A stretch of DNA of 64,000 bases from Pseudomonas fildesensis (lineage in GTDB: Bacteria > Pseudomonadota > Gammaproteobacteria > Pseudomonadales > Pseudomonadaceae), in assembly GCF_001050345.1 (NCBI RefSeq), contig NZ_LFMW01000007.1:248001-312000 (forward strand). The letters run 5' to 3'. Under the pieces are notes generated by a model that saw nothing but the letters and a program-made list of their open reading frames with translations, did no database searches and was not told the DNA's origin. How positions within the stretch are numbered: position 1 is the stretch's first letter; each line of letters begins with the position of its first letter. The translations under genes and the position numbers were made by a program. Of this stretch, positions 17,162 to 27,082 are shown piece after piece.

Positions 17162-18254
17162 ACCGGCCTTCTGGCGCATAGGGTGCAGGGTCAATGATCG
17201 GCGCGCGCCCAAGTAACAGATCGGCGAACAACTGGCAGGATGCCGGCGCGAGCACCAGGCCATTGCGATAATGCCCGCAGTTGAGCCACAGCCCTTTAAA
17301 ACCAGGCACTTCGCCGATGTAGGGAATACCTTCCGGCGAACCGGGCCGCAAACCGGCCCAGTGGCCTACCACCTCGGCATCCGCCAGGGCGGGAATCAAC
17401 TCCACGGCCGAAGCCTTGAGGCTTTCCAGCGCCGATTCGGTCGGCGTCTTGTCGAAGCCTTCATGCTCCAGGGTGCTGCCAATCAGAATGTGCCCGTCGC
17501 GCCGGGGGATTGCATAACGCCCCTTGGCCAGGACCATGCTCGATAAAAAATCCGACGCACACTTGTACAGAATCATCTGGCCTTTAACCGGCTCCAAGGG
17601 CAGCGACAGGCCCAGCTTACCCAGCAACTCCCCACTCCAGGCACCTGCCGCGAGCACGACCTGATCACCGAGGATCGGTCCTGTAGCAGTAGTCACACCC
17701 ACTACGTTGTCGCCTTCCAGAACAAACCCGTCTACTTCGCACTGCTCGTGAATCGTCACACCTGGGAGCGCCAACAGCGCCGCCTTGAGGGATTTGACCA
17801 GGCGCGGGTTGCGCACGTTGGCCACATTCGCCATGTAGATGGCCTGGGAGTAACCGCCTCCCAGCACCGGAACCGCATCATGGGCGGCAGAGACATCCAC
17901 CTTGCTCAATGGCCGGCCTTCGCGCACAGCCCAGGCCAGCGCTTCGGCTTCGTCATCCAGGTCAAGCCAGTAGAGGCCCGTGGTGTGAACTTCCGGATCA
18001 ACGCCAGTGGCTGCAAACAAACGTTCTGCCAGTTGCGGATAAAAATCCTGCGACCAATGAGCCAACGCAGTGACCGCAGGGCTGTAGCGCCACGGATACA
18101 ACGGCGAAACAATGCCGCCGCCCGCCCAGGATGACTCCTGCCCCAGCCCTGCACGCTCCAGCAGCACGACCGCCTGCCCCTGGGTCGCAAGGTTGAACGC
18201 CGTCAACAACCCGATGACTCCGCCACCGACAATCACTACTTGCTGCTTAGCCAT
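17148..18254 (-). CDS. thiO: Glycine oxidase ThiO (FAD-dependent)
   Basis: A 368-residue FAD-dependent amine oxidase of the DAO family that makes iminoglycine for the thiazole half of thiamine. The N-terminus VVIVGGGVIGLLTAFNLATQ is the FAD-binding Rossmann motif, SSWAGGGIVSPLYPW follows, and the C-terminal HYRNGLVLAPASCQ is the substrate-site segment of glycine oxidases. The adjacent ATGs at 18257 and 18254 are both possible; the second gives better spacing to GGA. The longer frame from 18332 lacks a ribosome site. It lies 62 bases downstream of pilE and could be the last gene of the minor-pilin operon, as in P. aeruginosa where it sits next to fimT. Confidence 0.88.
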   Translation of the reverse strand: MAKQQVVIVGGGVIGLLTAFNLATQGQAVVLLERAGLGQESSWAGGGIVSPLYPWRYSPAVTALAHWSQDFYPQLAERLFAATGVDPEVHTTGLYWLDLDDEAEALAWAVREGRPLSKVDVSAAHDAVPVLGGGYSQAIYMANVANVRNPRLVKSLKAALLALPGVTIHEQCEVDGFVLEGDNVVGVTTATGPILGDQVVLAAGAWSGELLGKLGLSLPLEPVKGQMILYKCASDFLSSMVLAKGRYAIPRRDGHILIGSTLEHEGFDKTPTESALESLKASAVELIPALADAEVVGHWAGLRPGSPEGIPYIGEVPGFKGLWLNCGHYRNGLVLAPASCQLFADLLLGRAPIIDPAPYAPEGRFNAG

Positions 18255-18316
18255 CATTTGATCCAGCCGATAAAAAGGGAAAAGCGCGCGCGGCGCCCAA
18301 TCATCCAGCACTCGCA

Positions 18317-18718
18317 TCATTGCCCCCAGCACGCTTGGCGCGACATTTCAGGCGCCGCGCCCGGATTGGTCCGCGCGCCGGTACTGGCCAGGCTGAACGC
18401 TCCGCAAGGGTCACCCGCCATGACTGCGTCGACGGCAGGTGTAGCCAGCAGACTGAAGTCCTGAGGGCTCAATGCAGCGGTGATTCTATAGCGATCATTG
18501 CCAGCACTGACGCCGCTTGTATCAATAAAAGTGCCGTTCCTCGTGTAAAAACGCTCCAGGTGCTGAGCTTGCTCGGTCAGCAACACCACAATTTCCGCGC
18601 GATAGGCTTTTTTTACGTGGCCGGTGTAACCCGGGTAGGCAATCCCGGCCAGCAACGCGACGATCGCCACGGCAATCAGTAACTCGATCAGGGTAAAACC
18701 CCGGCTATCCATGCCCAT
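18317..18718 (-). CDS. pilE: Type IV minor pilin PilE-like
   Basis: A 133-residue prepilin. The leader MGMDSRG is cut before FTLIELLIAVAIVALLAGIA, with Glu5 present. The C-terminal part has CGAFSLASTG and a final CWGQ, giving two cysteines for a likely disulfide. Minor pilins prime pilus assembly in the inner membrane. The ATG at 18718 is used because AAGGAG sits seven bases upstream. It follows pilX directly (11-base gap), with no pilY1 or pilY2 in between. PilE is the best fit by position and length; a FimU-like or second major pilin is less likely. Confidence 0.85.
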   Translation of the reverse strand: MGMDSRGFTLIELLIAVAIVALLAGIAYPGYTGHVKKAYRAEIVVLLTEQAQHLERFYTRNGTFIDTSGVSAGNDRYRITAALSPQDFSLLATPAVDAVMAGDPCGAFSLASTGARTNPGAAPEMSRQACWGQ

Positions 18719-18729
18719 TGCACTGCTCC

Positions 18730-19260
18730 TTAATACAGTTGCCGCCACAAAACACGCTGATACCGCGAACGCCCTTCTTCCTCTACCCCCGCATACATCG
18801 CCTCAAGCACGGTGCGCGATTGACCACTGAGCCCCACCGCCGTAATCCGATACAGCGTCGCTGGCATTCCAGGTGGCAAATGAACCAGCCCCAGCGCGGG
18901 CCCCAGTGCTTGAATAGCGTAGAGACCGCCACCCATGGCGACCCACGTCACCGCCGAAACAGGGTGAGTCCCGGCGCCAGCCACTGAAGACGACTCCCCC
19001 GGCGGCGCACATGTAATGATCGACGGGCACGCTGGCCATGCACTGCCCGCCCGCAGCACAGTCAACTCCCCCAGCCTGAGGCCGGTTTCGGCACTTTGAA
19101 GTGACTGGTTGCGGTGCAGGACACTGCCGGCGATTTTCTGCTGGGACACAGCGCCTCGTATCGAAGACAGGCCAATCAGTGATAACAACAGCAGGAACAC
19201 CAGGCTGATCAACAGCACCATGCCCGCCTGCCGAAGACGAATAACGTGATCAAGCATCAT
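18730..19260 (-). CDS. pilX: Type IV minor pilin PilX-like
   Basis: A 176-residue minor pilin. After a 13-residue basic leader (MMLDHVIRLRQAG) comes the hydrophobic helix MVLLISLVFLLLLSLIGLSS and the SAETGLRLGE segment typical of PilX N-terminal domains (PilX_N). No Glu is present at mature position 5, the part of the helix where other pilins carry it. The globular domain has one close cysteine pair (PACPSIITCAPP). It lies six bases after pilW and is second to last of the pilV-W-X-E group. Assignment rests on the PilX_N motif and gene order. Confidence 0.85.
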   Translation of the reverse strand: MMLDHVIRLRQAGMVLLISLVFLLLLSLIGLSSIRGAVSQQKIAGSVLHRNQSLQSAETGLRLGELTVLRAGSAWPACPSIITCAPPGESSSVAGAGTHPVSAVTWVAMGGGLYAIQALGPALGLVHLPPGMPATLYRITAVGLSGQSRTVLEAMYAGVEEEGRSRYQRVLWRQLY

Positions 19261-19266
19261 GACCCC

Positions 19267-19974
19267 CTACCCCAGCCGGTTACGCAGCGCCGCAACGACG
19301 CTCCAGGTTTGATTTTTCACTCGTCCGGTCGGGTCTTGCAGCGTCAGCAAGATGCGTACGCTGCGTATCAGTGATTCGTCGGGGGGGCTCGGGTCATAAC
19401 GCACCACGTGAGTCGACCCAGGCATGGCCGCCACACCAAAACTGAAATCGAACGCCTGTACGTTATCCACCAGCACCGCCCTGGCCGGGGCTGCAGGTGT
19501 GCTGACTTTCAACTGGCCCGACTCGAAGGTGTAGGTGAGTTGGCGTATCGCAAACTGTATCTGCCCTGGCGCAGCGGGCGGTGAGGCCCCCGAATAGGCC
19601 TGGGCAGCACCGGAACAATCGGACAACACCGTCCAATCCGGCCTGCCGCCGCCCTCTGCAATATAAGCAGTGACCAGGGTCAGAGACCTGGCGTTGCCCG
19701 CAGCGCCCCAACTGATCGGTCGATCAAAAGCCAATGGCGCATTCTCGATAAACGCCGTGGCCTGGCAGCCAAACATGCCCGCCAGACGAATGTCCTGAAT
19801 CAACTTGCCGAGCACAAACCGCGCGTCGTCCTGCAGCACCATGGCCGCCTGCTGACTGGCCTGCGTTATTCGCGCACTGATCGCGACCTGGCTGACCCCG
19901 AGCGTCAGCACCAGCCCAACGGCCAATGCCAGCAATAGCTCCAGCAAACTGAAACCCCGTGCAGGCCGTTTCAT
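19267..19974 (-). CDS. pilW: Type IV minor pilin PilW-like
   Basis: A 235-residue prepilin with leader MKRPARG before FSLLELLLALAVGLVLTLG (Glu5 present) and a globular domain with one FGCQAT cysteine and one SDCSGA cysteine. The internal VLQDDARFVLGKLIQDIRLAGM stretch is the PilW signature. The start overlaps the pilV stop by four bases and pilX follows at six bases, so the group is one transcript. PilW joins the priming complex of minor pilins. No frameshift is visible. Confidence 0.87.
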   Translation of the reverse strand: MKRPARGFSLLELLLALAVGLVLTLGVSQVAISARITQASQQAAMVLQDDARFVLGKLIQDIRLAGMFGCQATAFIENAPLAFDRPISWGAAGNARSLTLVTAYIAEGGGRPDWTVLSDCSGAAQAYSGASPPAAPGQIQFAIRQLTYTFESGQLKVSTPAAPARAVLVDNVQAFDFSFGVAAMPGSTHVVRYDPSPPDESLIRSVRILLTLQDPTGRVKNQTWSVVAALRNRLG

Positions 19975-20468
19975 TGCATCACCCCCGATTCATTGGTGAT
20001 GCGACTGGTCAGGGTGAAGGTTTCCCGTGCCCCACGGGTGTTCGTGCCCCTGGCGTCATCCCAACTGATGCTGACCGTTACCTCATTGGCGCGAATGGCC
20101 ACCGAGCCTTTGGCGCTCTCCCCGGCAAACCCGATGATATTGGCCTCGAAATCATGCAGGTCGAGGTCACGCACGCTGGCAGTCGAGGTCACAGGCGGCG
20201 CGCGGTCAGATCTTCCCCACGCGTAGTCGGCGCCTGCATTGGCGCGAATCCGGTCCAGCATGTCGTAAGCGATAAAACTGGCCTGGCTGGTCATCCGGGC
20301 GCTGTCGGTGTACTTGAGCGCATTGAGCTGGACCACCGTGGCGCCCAACAGGCCGATCGAGAGAATCACCACGGCCACCAACACCTCGATCAGGGTCATG
20401 CCGACTTGGAACCGTGGGAAAATGGGGCTCAAAAAAGTATTCGGGCAGGCAAGCATTACCGTCGTCAT
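19971..20468 (-). CDS. pilV: Type IV minor pilin PilV-like
   Basis: A 165-residue prepilin. The processing site is FQVG before MTLIEVLVAVVILSIGLLGA, with Glu5 in TLIEV; Met rather than Phe at mature position 1 is common in PilV. The leader of 23 residues (MTTVMLACPNTFLSPIFPR...) is long and no good ribosome site precedes the ATG at 20468, so a later or non-standard start is possible. First gene of pilV-W-X-E and divergent from the fimT-like gene; the 192-base spacer between them holds both promoters. No major anomaly in the coding part. Confidence 0.85.
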   Translation of the reverse strand: MTTVMLACPNTFLSPIFPRFQVGMTLIEVLVAVVILSIGLLGATVVQLNALKYTDSARMTSQASFIAYDMLDRIRANAGADYAWGRSDRAPPVTSTASVRDLDLHDFEANIIGFAGESAKGSVAIRANEVTVSISWDDARGTNTRGARETFTLTSRITNESGVMQ

Positions 20469-20660
20469 CCGTGTCGAGGGCCGAAAAAAAGCAGGAAAAA
20501 CCTGCTGTGCGGCCCAAGACTAGCGCCGGTTTTTGGCCCGCGCTGCTCCGGGAACAAAGGGAAATACTTTGGACATAAAGGCCATCATTCAGCCCCCAGG
20601 CTGGGCGCTATACCTATGTCTACCATCTGAATATAAAACGCGTCCAAGGAGGGACGGCAC

Positions 20661-21242
20661 ATGACACAACGAGGCTTTACTCTCATCGAACTGCTGCTCG
20701 GGTTGCTTGTGAGCGGCATTCTGGCCCATCTGGCAGTGCCCAGCTTCAAGGGTTTGCTTGAATCGCAGCAGCGACAAAATGCAGCGCAGTCTTTAGTTGG
20801 CGGCCTGCGCTATGCACGCACCGAAGCCATCGCACGTAACCGGGCGGTCGTCATTCATGCATTGCGCGACGACTGGAGCCTGGGATGGCGAGTGATCGTG
20901 GACGTGAGCGGACGCGGATATCTGGACGACGACAATCCGGTTCTGTTGGAGCACCAGGATACTGGACATGTACCGATCATGGGCAACGGACCGGTCAAGC
21001 GCCAGGTGCGCTTCAGCGGGTTGGGCGAGCCGGTGTTTGCAGGAGGAGGATTTCGGGCTGGCACCCTGCATGTGTGCGCCACGGATCAGCCGCAAAGCCT
21101 GTTTCAGGTAGTGCTGGCCCCCAGCGGGCGCGTCAGCCTGCGCAGTGATAAGACCGAGCAGGCATTATGCCGGGGTTACTCCGCTACCCTGGGTATCAGA
21201 GCAGCGAGCGAACCCGCAGCTCCTTGGGCATGGAGAAAGTAA
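20661..21242 (+). CDS. fimT: GspH/FimT-family minor pseudopilin
   Basis: A 193-residue prepilin: leader MTQRG, mature [20 protein letters not shown], then the family segment [21 protein letters not shown] followed by W-rich beta strands ([12 protein letters not shown]) of the GspH domain. A strong AAGGAGG precedes the ATG at 20661. In P. aeruginosa two such genes (fimT, fimU) lie upstream of pilV on the same strand; here one lies divergently. FimU is an equally possible name. Its 3' end runs 47 bases into the convergent ispH gene, unusual for two conserved genes. Confidence 0.82.
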   Translation: MTQRGFTLIELLLGLLVSGILAHLAVPSFKGLLESQQRQNAAQSLVGGLRYARTEAIARNRAVVIHALRDDWSLGWRVIVDVSGRGYLDDDNPVLLEHQDTGHVPIMGNGPVKRQVRFSGLGEPVFAGGGFRAGTLHVCATDQPQSLFQVVLAPSGRVSLRSDKTEQALCRGYSATLGIRAASEPAAPWAWRK

Positions 21243-22143
21243 TGTTCTCTTCGCGCCCGGCCAACTCATCGGCACCGGTGGCCCCCCATGCCTGCAGTTG
21301 CTGGATCACGCCGCGCACCAGTACTTCGGGAGCCGAGGCGCCCGCCGTGATGCCGATGCGTTCGACACCGTCGAACCAGCTGCGCTGCATGTCTTCGGCG
21401 CCGTCGATCAGGTACGCCGGCGTCGCCATGCGTTCAGCCAGTTCGCGCAAGCGGTTGGAGTTGGAGCTGTTAGGGCTGCCGACGACCAATACCACGTCGC
21501 ACTCGTCCGCAAGTTGCTTGACCGCATCTTGACGGTTTTGGGTGGCGTAGCAAATGTCGTCCTTGCGTGGGCCGCCGATGGCCGGGAAGCGCGTGCGCAG
21601 GGCATCGATAACTCGACTGGTGTCATCCATGGACAAGGTAGTCTGAGTCACGAACGCCAGCTTTTCAGGGTTGTGCACCTGCAGCGCGGCCACGTCTTTC
21701 TCATCTTCCACCAGGTAGATCGCGCCGCCATTGCTGGCGTCGTACTGGCCCATGGTGCCTTCGACTTCCGGGTGGCCAGCGTGGCCGATCAGGATGCATT
21801 CACGGCCGTCACGGCTGTAGCGCGCGACTTCGATGTGCACCTTGGTCACCAGCGGGCAGGTCGCGTCGAACACTTTAAGGCCACGGCCGGCGGCTTCGGT
21901 GCGTACCGCCTGGGAAACACCGTGGGCGCTGAAGATGACGATGACGTCGTCCGGCACCTGGTCCAGTTCTTCAACGAAGATGGCACCGCGACTGCGCAGG
22001 TCTTCGACCACGAATTTGTTGTGGACGACTTCATGACGCACGTAAATCGGCGGGCCGAAGACTTCCAGGGCGCGGTTGACGATTTCGATCGCCCGGTCCA
22101 CACCGGCGCAGAAGCCACGGGGGTTGGCGAGTTTGATTTGCAT
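21196..22143 (-). CDS. ispH: 4-hydroxy-3-methylbut-2-enyl diphosphate reductase
   Basis: Last step of the MEP isoprenoid pathway: it reduces HMBPP to IPP and DMAPP with a [4Fe-4S] cluster. The 315-residue protein has the three cluster cysteines in [12 protein letters not shown] (about 12), [11 protein letters not shown] (about 96) and [11 protein letters not shown] (about 197). The catalytic Glu lies in the [10 protein letters not shown] region and [10 protein letters not shown] is the substrate loop. It heads the minus-strand neighbourhood with fkpB, lspA, ileS and ribF upstream; a REPIN separates it from fkpB. The 3' end overlaps the fimT-like gene by 47 bases. Confidence 0.97.
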   Translation of the reverse strand: MQIKLANPRGFCAGVDRAIEIVNRALEVFGPPIYVRHEVVHNKFVVEDLRSRGAIFVEELDQVPDDVIVIFSAHGVSQAVRTEAAGRGLKVFDATCPLVTKVHIEVARYSRDGRECILIGHAGHPEVEGTMGQYDASNGGAIYLVEDEKDVAALQVHNPEKLAFVTQTTLSMDDTSRVIDALRTRFPAIGGPRKDDICYATQNRQDAVKQLADECDVVLVVGSPNSSNSNRLRELAERMATPAYLIDGAEDMQRSWFDGVERIGITAGASAPEVLVRGVIQQLQAWGATGADELAGREENITFSMPKELRVRSLL

Positions 22144-22180
22144 GCTGTGCCTCGTGTCTTGCCGTGTAGGAGCGAGCTTG

Positions 22181-22313
22181 TGTGGCGAGGGAGCTTGCTC
22201 CCGCTGGGTTGCGAAACAACCCCAAACTGCGCGATCGAGTCACATAAGATGCAACTCGGTGAACGGTTTGGGAGTACTGCGCACTCCAGTGGGAGCAAGC
22301 TCCCTCGCCACAA
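22181..22313. repeat. REPIN between fkpB and ispH
   Basis: TGTGGCGAGGGAGCTTGCTC on the left mirrors GAGCAAGCTCCCTCGCCACA on the right, with inner hairpins GGGTTGC..AACAACCCC and GGAGTACTGCGCACTCC. It lies inside the run ispH-fkpB-lspA, so it would form a long hairpin in the cotranscript. An additional TGTAGGAGCGAGCTTG half-unit precedes it at 22165. Confidence 0.85.
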
Positions 22314-22347
22314 CAAGCCCCGACCTACAGTAGGCCGGAGTCGTCGT

Positions 22348-22800
22348 TTAGATCGCTTTAACGTCAAAAATTTCAACGTCAAACGTCAAGGTTTTACCGG
22401 CCAGAGGGTGGTTGAAGTCGATGGTCACTTGCGCGTCATCGAAGGTTTTGACCACACCAGGCAGTTCGGTATTCGCCGCATCATTGAAGATCACCAGCAA
22501 GCCCTCCGACAGCTCCATGTCCTGGAACTGCGAGCGCGGGATGACCTGCACATTTTGTGGGTTGGGCTGGCCAAAGGCGTTTTCCGGCAGGATCTGCAGG
22601 GTACGCTTGTCGCCGGCCTTGAAGCCGAACAGGGCCGCTTCGAAACCCGGCAGCAGGTTGCCGTCGCCGACCTTGAAGGTTGCCGGGGCCTTGTCGAACG
22701 TGCTGTCGACCGTGTCGCCATTTTCCAGGCGTAGTGCGAAATGCAAGGTGACTTCCGTGTTCTGGCCGATGCGTTGCTCAGCCAATACCTGATCAGTCAT
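22348..22800 (-). CDS. fkpB: FKBP-type peptidyl-prolyl isomerase (FkpB/SlpA)
   Basis: A 150-residue cytosolic FKBP. The N-terminus has VTLHFALRLENGDTVDSTFD, the insert-in-flap region follows, and FNHPLAGKTLTFDVEI is the C-terminal FKBP strand. It lacks the His-rich tail of SlyD. The ATG at 22800 is used, overlapping the lspA stop by eight bases; a longer frame would add 27 unlike residues. The lspA-fkpB-ispH order is conserved from E. coli to Pseudomonas. Confidence 0.93.
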   Translation of the reverse strand: MTDQVLAEQRIGQNTEVTLHFALRLENGDTVDSTFDKAPATFKVGDGNLLPGFEAALFGFKAGDKRTLQILPENAFGQPNPQNVQVIPRSQFQDMELSEGLLVIFNDAANTELPGVVKTFDDAQVTIDFNHPLAGKTLTFDVEIFDVKAI

Positions 22801-23305
22801 TGACGGTCTCTCCGGTTTTCTTACTTTTGAACATATCCAACGCCAGCATGATTGCACCGACGGTGATGGCGCTGTCGGCAAAGTTGAACGCCGGGAAGTA
22901 CCAGCGGTTCTGCCAATGCACCAGAATAAAGTCGATCACATGGCCCAGGGCAATGCGGTCGTACAGGTTGCCCAATGCACCGCCCAGCACCAGGGCCAAG
23001 GCGATAGCCAACCACGTGTCATCGCGACCCAGTCGCTTGAGCCAGACTACCAACACCGCACTGACCACCACGGCGATCAGAGCGAACAGCCAGCGCTGCC
23101 AGCCGCCACTGTCAGCAAGGAAGCTGAAAGCGGCGCCAGTGTTGTAGGCCAGGGTCCAGCTGAAGTAATCCGGGATCACCACGATTTGCTGGAACATCTC
23201 CAGGGTGCCCTCGAAGTGAGCCTTGCTGACCTGGTCAATGACCAGGACCAGCAAACTCAGCACGAGCCAGCCCAGACGTCCAAAACGACCGACTGCATTA
23301 GGCAT
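22793..23305 (-). CDS. lspA: Prolipoprotein signal peptidase (signal peptidase II)
   Basis: A 170-residue inner-membrane aspartic protease that cleaves lipoprotein signal peptides after lipidation; in this window BamD, LolB and the TPR lipoprotein would be substrates. It has four membrane spans, the conserved DQVSKAHFE at the end of the first, and the catalytic aspartates in [14 protein letters not shown] and FNFADSAI. The ATG at 23305 overlaps the ileS stop by eight bases, a better start than the in-frame one at 23326. ileS-lspA coupling is the usual enterobacterial and pseudomonad arrangement. Confidence 0.96.
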   Translation of the reverse strand: MPNAVGRFGRLGWLVLSLLVLVIDQVSKAHFEGTLEMFQQIVVIPDYFSWTLAYNTGAAFSFLADSGGWQRWLFALIAVVVSAVLVVWLKRLGRDDTWLAIALALVLGGALGNLYDRIALGHVIDFILVHWQNRWYFPAFNFADSAITVGAIMLALDMFKSKKTGETVND

Positions 23306-26129
23306 AGTGGCGAACCTCGCCAGCACCGCTGATGTTATCGACGCAGCGACCGCAGATTTCCGGATGCTCCGGGTTCACGCCGACGTCTTCACGGCAGTGC
23401 CAGCAACGGGCGCACTTGGCGAACGAAGACTTGACCACTTTAAGCTTGAGGCCTGGCACTTCGGTGGCGACGGCATCAGCCGGGGCCTGGGCGAACGGTG
23501 CCAGGCTCGCGGTCGAGGTGATCAATACGAAGCGCAGTTCGTTGCTCAGCTTGGCCAGGTCGGCGGTCAGGCCTTCCTCGGCAAACAGGGTGACTTCGGC
23601 CTGCAGGTTGCCACCGACGGCCTTGGCCGCGCGCTGCACCTCCAACTCCTTGTTCACGGCAACTTTCACTGTCATCACGCCTTCCCAGTACTCGCGACCC
23701 AGTTCGAAGTCGGCCGGCAATTCAGTCAGGCCCTCGTACCAGGTGTTGAGCATCACCGATTCGTTACGCTCGCCTGGCAGGTACTCCCACAGTTCGTCTG
23801 CGGTGAAGGCCAGGATCGGCGCGATCCAGCGCACCAGCGCTTCGGAGATGTGGTAAAGCGCAGTCTGCGCCGAACGGCGCGCCTTGCTGTTGGCGCCGGT
23901 GGTGTACTGGCGATCCTTGATGATGTCGAGGTAGAAACCACCCAGTTCCTGCACGCAGAAGTTGTGGATCTTCGAGTACACATTCCAGAAGCGGTATTCG
24001 CCGTAGTGTTCCTGCAATTCGCGCTGCAGCAACAGGGCACGGTCCACCGCCCAACGGTCCAGGGCGAGCATGTCTTCGGCCGGCAGGATGTCGGTGGCCG
24101 GATCGAAGCCGGTCAGGTTCGACAGCATGAAGCGTGCGGTATTGCGAATACGACGGTAGGCATCGGCGCTGCGTGCCAGGATCTGATCCGACACCGCGAT
24201 TTCGCCCGAGTAATCGGTAGAAGCTACCCACAGACGCATGATGTCGGCGCCCAAGGTTTCGTTGATCTTTTTCGGCTCGATCACGTTCTTCAGCGACTTG
24301 GACATCTTGCGGCCCGTCTCGTCGACGGTAAAGCCGTGGGTCAGCAGTTCGCGGTACGGTGCCTGGTTGTCGATGGCGCAACCGGTCAGCAACGACGAGT
24401 GGAACCAGCCGCGGTGTTGGTCCGAACCTTCCAGGTACAGGTCGGCACGCGGGCCGGTCTCGTGGCCCATCGGGTGCGAGCCGCGCAGTACGTGCCAATG
24501 GGTGGTACCCGAATCGAACCACACGTCGAGGGTGTCGCTGATCTTGTCGTACAGCGGCGCGTCGTCGCCCAGCAGCTCGGCGGCGTCCAGCTTGAACCAG
24601 GCCTCGATGCCTTCCTGTTCAACGCGCTGGGCCACGGTTTCCATCAGTTCGACGGTACGCGGGTGCAGCTCGCCGCTTTCCTTGTTGAGGAAGAACGGGA
24701 TCGGCACGCCCCAGTTACGCTGGCGGGAGATGCACCAGTCCGGACGGTTGGCGATCATAGAGTGCAGGCGCGCCTGGCCCCAGGCCGGGACGAACTTGGT
24801 TTCTTCGATGGCTTTGATCGCGCGGTTACGCAGGGTGTCGCCGCGGGTCGGTTGTTTGTCCATGCCGATAAACCACTGCGCAGTGGCGCGGTAGATCAGC
24901 GGGGTCTTGTGGCGCCAGCAGTGCATGTAGCTGTGCTTGATGGTTTCGGTGTGCAGCAACGCACCGACTTCACGCAGCTTGTCGATGATCGGCTGGTCGG
25001 CCTTGAAGATGAACTGGCCACCGAAGAACTCCAGCGATGGCGAGTAAACCCCATTGCTCTGCACCGGGCTGATGATGTCATCGTTGACCAGGCCGTATTT
25101 CTTACAGATCAGGAAGTCGTCGACGCCATAGGCAGGCGAACAGTGCACCACACCGGTACCCGAACCCAATTCGACGTAGTCAGCCAGGTACACCGGCGAC
25201 AGGCGGTCATAGAACGGGTGACGGAAGTTGATCAGTTCCAACGCGGAACCGGTGGTGGTGGCGATTACCGAACCTTGCAGCTCGTAACGCGCCAGGCAGG
25301 CCTCGACCATTTCCTCGGCCAGCACCAGCAGGCGGTCACCGACGTCCACCAGGGCGTAGGTGAATTCCGGGTGTACGTTCAGCGCCTGGTTGGCCGGGAT
25401 GGTCCACGGCGTGGTGGTCCAGATCACGATAGTCGCCGGCTTGGGCAGGCTCGCCAGGCCAAAGGCCTCGGCCAACTTGGCCTCGTCGGCGATCGGGAAC
25501 GCGACGTCGATGGTCGAAGACTTCTTTTCTTCGTACTCGACTTCCGCTTCAGCCAGGGCCGAACCGCAGTCGAAGCACCAGTTCACGGGCTTGAGGCCCT
25601 TGAACACGAAGCCGCCCTTGACGATTTCAGCCAGGGCGCGGATTTCACCGGCCTCGTTCTTGAAGTCCATGGTCTTGTACGGGTTGGCCCAGTCGCCCAA
25701 CACACCCAGGCGGATGAATTCGGACTTCTGCCCTTCGATCTGCTCGGTGGCGTAGGCACGGCACAGTTCGCGGGTTTTATCGGCGCCCAGGTTCTTGCCG
25801 TAGGTCACTTCGACTTTGTGTTCGATCGGCAGGCCGTGGCAATCCCAACCTGGGACATAAGGTGCGTCGAAGCCCGAAAGGGTTTTCGAGCGGATGATCA
25901 TGTCCTTGAGAATTTTGTTCAGCGCATGACCGATGTGAATCGTGCCGTTGGCATAAGGAGGGCCGTCGTGCAGGACGAATTTCGGACGATCCTTGCCAAT
26001 TTCGCGCAACTTTCCGTACAGGCCAATACTGTCCCAGCGCTGCAGGATCTGCGGTTCGCGCTGTGGCAGGCCGGCCTTCATTGGGAAGGCGGTGTCCGGA
26101 AGGTTTAGCGTGGCTTTATAGTCGGTCAT
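23298..26129 (-). CDS. ileS: Isoleucyl-tRNA synthetase
   Basis: A 943-residue class I synthetase that charges tRNA-Ile. Visible are the HIGH motif in [14 protein letters not shown] near residue 65, the editing CP1 domain in the middle, and the KMSKS loop [14 protein letters not shown] near residue 605. The C-terminal zinc finger is [15 protein letters not shown]... CGRCVDN. Length matches the bacterial mupirocin-sensitive type. It is flanked by ribF upstream (14 bases) and lspA overlapping downstream. The complementary strand has long open frames that are only a codon-bias shadow of this gene. Confidence 0.98.
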   Translation of the reverse strand: MTDYKATLNLPDTAFPMKAGLPQREPQILQRWDSIGLYGKLREIGKDRPKFVLHDGPPYANGTIHIGHALNKILKDMIIRSKTLSGFDAPYVPGWDCHGLPIEHKVEVTYGKNLGADKTRELCRAYATEQIEGQKSEFIRLGVLGDWANPYKTMDFKNEAGEIRALAEIVKGGFVFKGLKPVNWCFDCGSALAEAEVEYEEKKSSTIDVAFPIADEAKLAEAFGLASLPKPATIVIWTTTPWTIPANQALNVHPEFTYALVDVGDRLLVLAEEMVEACLARYELQGSVIATTTGSALELINFRHPFYDRLSPVYLADYVELGSGTGVVHCSPAYGVDDFLICKKYGLVNDDIISPVQSNGVYSPSLEFFGGQFIFKADQPIIDKLREVGALLHTETIKHSYMHCWRHKTPLIYRATAQWFIGMDKQPTRGDTLRNRAIKAIEETKFVPAWGQARLHSMIANRPDWCISRQRNWGVPIPFFLNKESGELHPRTVELMETVAQRVEQEGIEAWFKLDAAELLGDDAPLYDKISDTLDVWFDSGTTHWHVLRGSHPMGHETGPRADLYLEGSDQHRGWFHSSLLTGCAIDNQAPYRELLTHGFTVDETGRKMSKSLKNVIEPKKINETLGADIMRLWVASTDYSGEIAVSDQILARSADAYRRIRNTARFMLSNLTGFDPATDILPAEDMLALDRWAVDRALLLQRELQEHYGEYRFWNVYSKIHNFCVQELGGFYLDIIKDRQYTTGANSKARRSAQTALYHISEALVRWIAPILAFTADELWEYLPGERNESVMLNTWYEGLTELPADFELGREYWEGVMTVKVAVNKELEVQRAAKAVGGNLQAEVTLFAEEGLTADLAKLSNELRFVLITSTASLAPFAQAPADAVATEVPGLKLKVVKSSFAKCARCWHCREDVGVNPEHPEICGRCVDNISGAGEVRHYA

Positions 26130-26143
26130 TTAAGGCTCTTCGG

Positions 26144-27082
26144 TTAGCGATGGGCGCTAGGTGCGGCTAGTGCACGGGCGGCGGCGACATCCGCATTGAT
26201 CGCCGTTTTCAACGCCTCAAGGGAGGCGAATCGCTGCTCTTCACGCAGCTTCTGGTGGAATACCACCGTCAAACGCCGGTCATACAAATCCCCGGCAAAA
26301 TCCAAAAGGTGAACTTCCAGGTGGGCCTTGCCATCACCTGCAACCGTGGGCCTGACGCCTATATTGGCGACTCCCGGCCACGGTTGGCCGTCGATATCGA
26401 CACTCACCAGGTAAACCCCGGTCAGCGGCACACGACGGCGCTTGAGTTGCACGTTGGCGGTTGGCGTGCCCAATTGGCGCGCCAGCTTCTGCCCGTGCAG
26501 TACCCGCCCGGCGATGCGGAACGGGCGACCGAGCAAGCGCTCGGCCAAGGCGAAGTCGGCAGCGGCCAAGGCGTTACGCACTTGGGTACTGCTCACGCGC
26601 AGGCCGTCCAGTTCGACGGTTTGCGCGGCTTCGACGGTAAAACCTTGTGTGATCCCGGCGTGTTGCAGGAAATCGAAATCACCTACCCGGTCACATCCAA
26701 AACGGAAGTCGTCGCCGACCTCCAAATGCTGTACGCCCAGGCCATCCACCAGGATACGGTCGACGAACTCGGCGGCGCTGAGGCTGCGCAAACGTTGGTT
26801 GAAGGCCAGGCAGAGCACACGGTCCACGCCTTCTTCAGCCAACAGTTGCAGCTTGTCACGCAGGCGGGCAAGGCGCGCGGGCGCCGTTTCCGGGGTGAAA
26901 AATTCCCGCGGCTGTGGCTCAAATATCACCACACAGCTGGGTACGCCCAACTCGACCGCGCGCTCGCGCAGCCGAGCCAGGATAGCCTGGTGGCCACGGT
27001 GAACACCGTCAAAATTGCCAATAGTGGCGACGCAGCCCCGATGCTGGGGGCGCAGGTTGTGGAGACCTCGAACCAGCTGCAT
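26144..27082 (-). CDS. ribF: Bifunctional riboflavin kinase / FAD synthetase
   Basis: A 312-residue enzyme that phosphorylates riboflavin to FMN and adenylates it to FAD. The N-terminal FAD-synthetase half has VATIGNFDGVHRGHQAIL with its GNFDGVHxGH nucleotidyltransferase signature and later LRVSSTQVRNAL. The C-terminal kinase half has GTPTANVQLK and GVANIGVRPT. The ATG at 27082 is used; the longer frame from 27157 gives residues unlike the family. It precedes ileS in the same direction. FAD made here would serve the many flavoproteins of the window. Confidence 0.96.
   Translation of the reverse strand: MQLVRGLHNLRPQHRGCVATIGNFDGVHRGHQAILARLRERAVELGVPSCVVIFEPQPREFFTPETAPARLARLRDKLQLLAEEGVDRVLCLAFNQRLRSLSAAEFVDRILVDGLGVQHLEVGDDFRFGCDRVGDFDFLQHAGITQGFTVEAAQTVELDGLRVSSTQVRNALAAADFALAERLLGRPFRIAGRVLHGQKLARQLGTPTANVQLKRRRVPLTGVYLVSVDIDGQPWPGVANIGVRPTVAGDGKAHLEVHLLDFAGDLYDRRLTVVFHQKLREEQRFASLEALKTAINADVAAARALAAPSAHR

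Noticed and set aside
23223-26108. Open frame of 961 codons on the plus strand opposite ileS
   Set aside because: It is the codon-bias shadow of the high-GC ileS gene; composition is low-complexity relative to real proteins and no family is recognisable.
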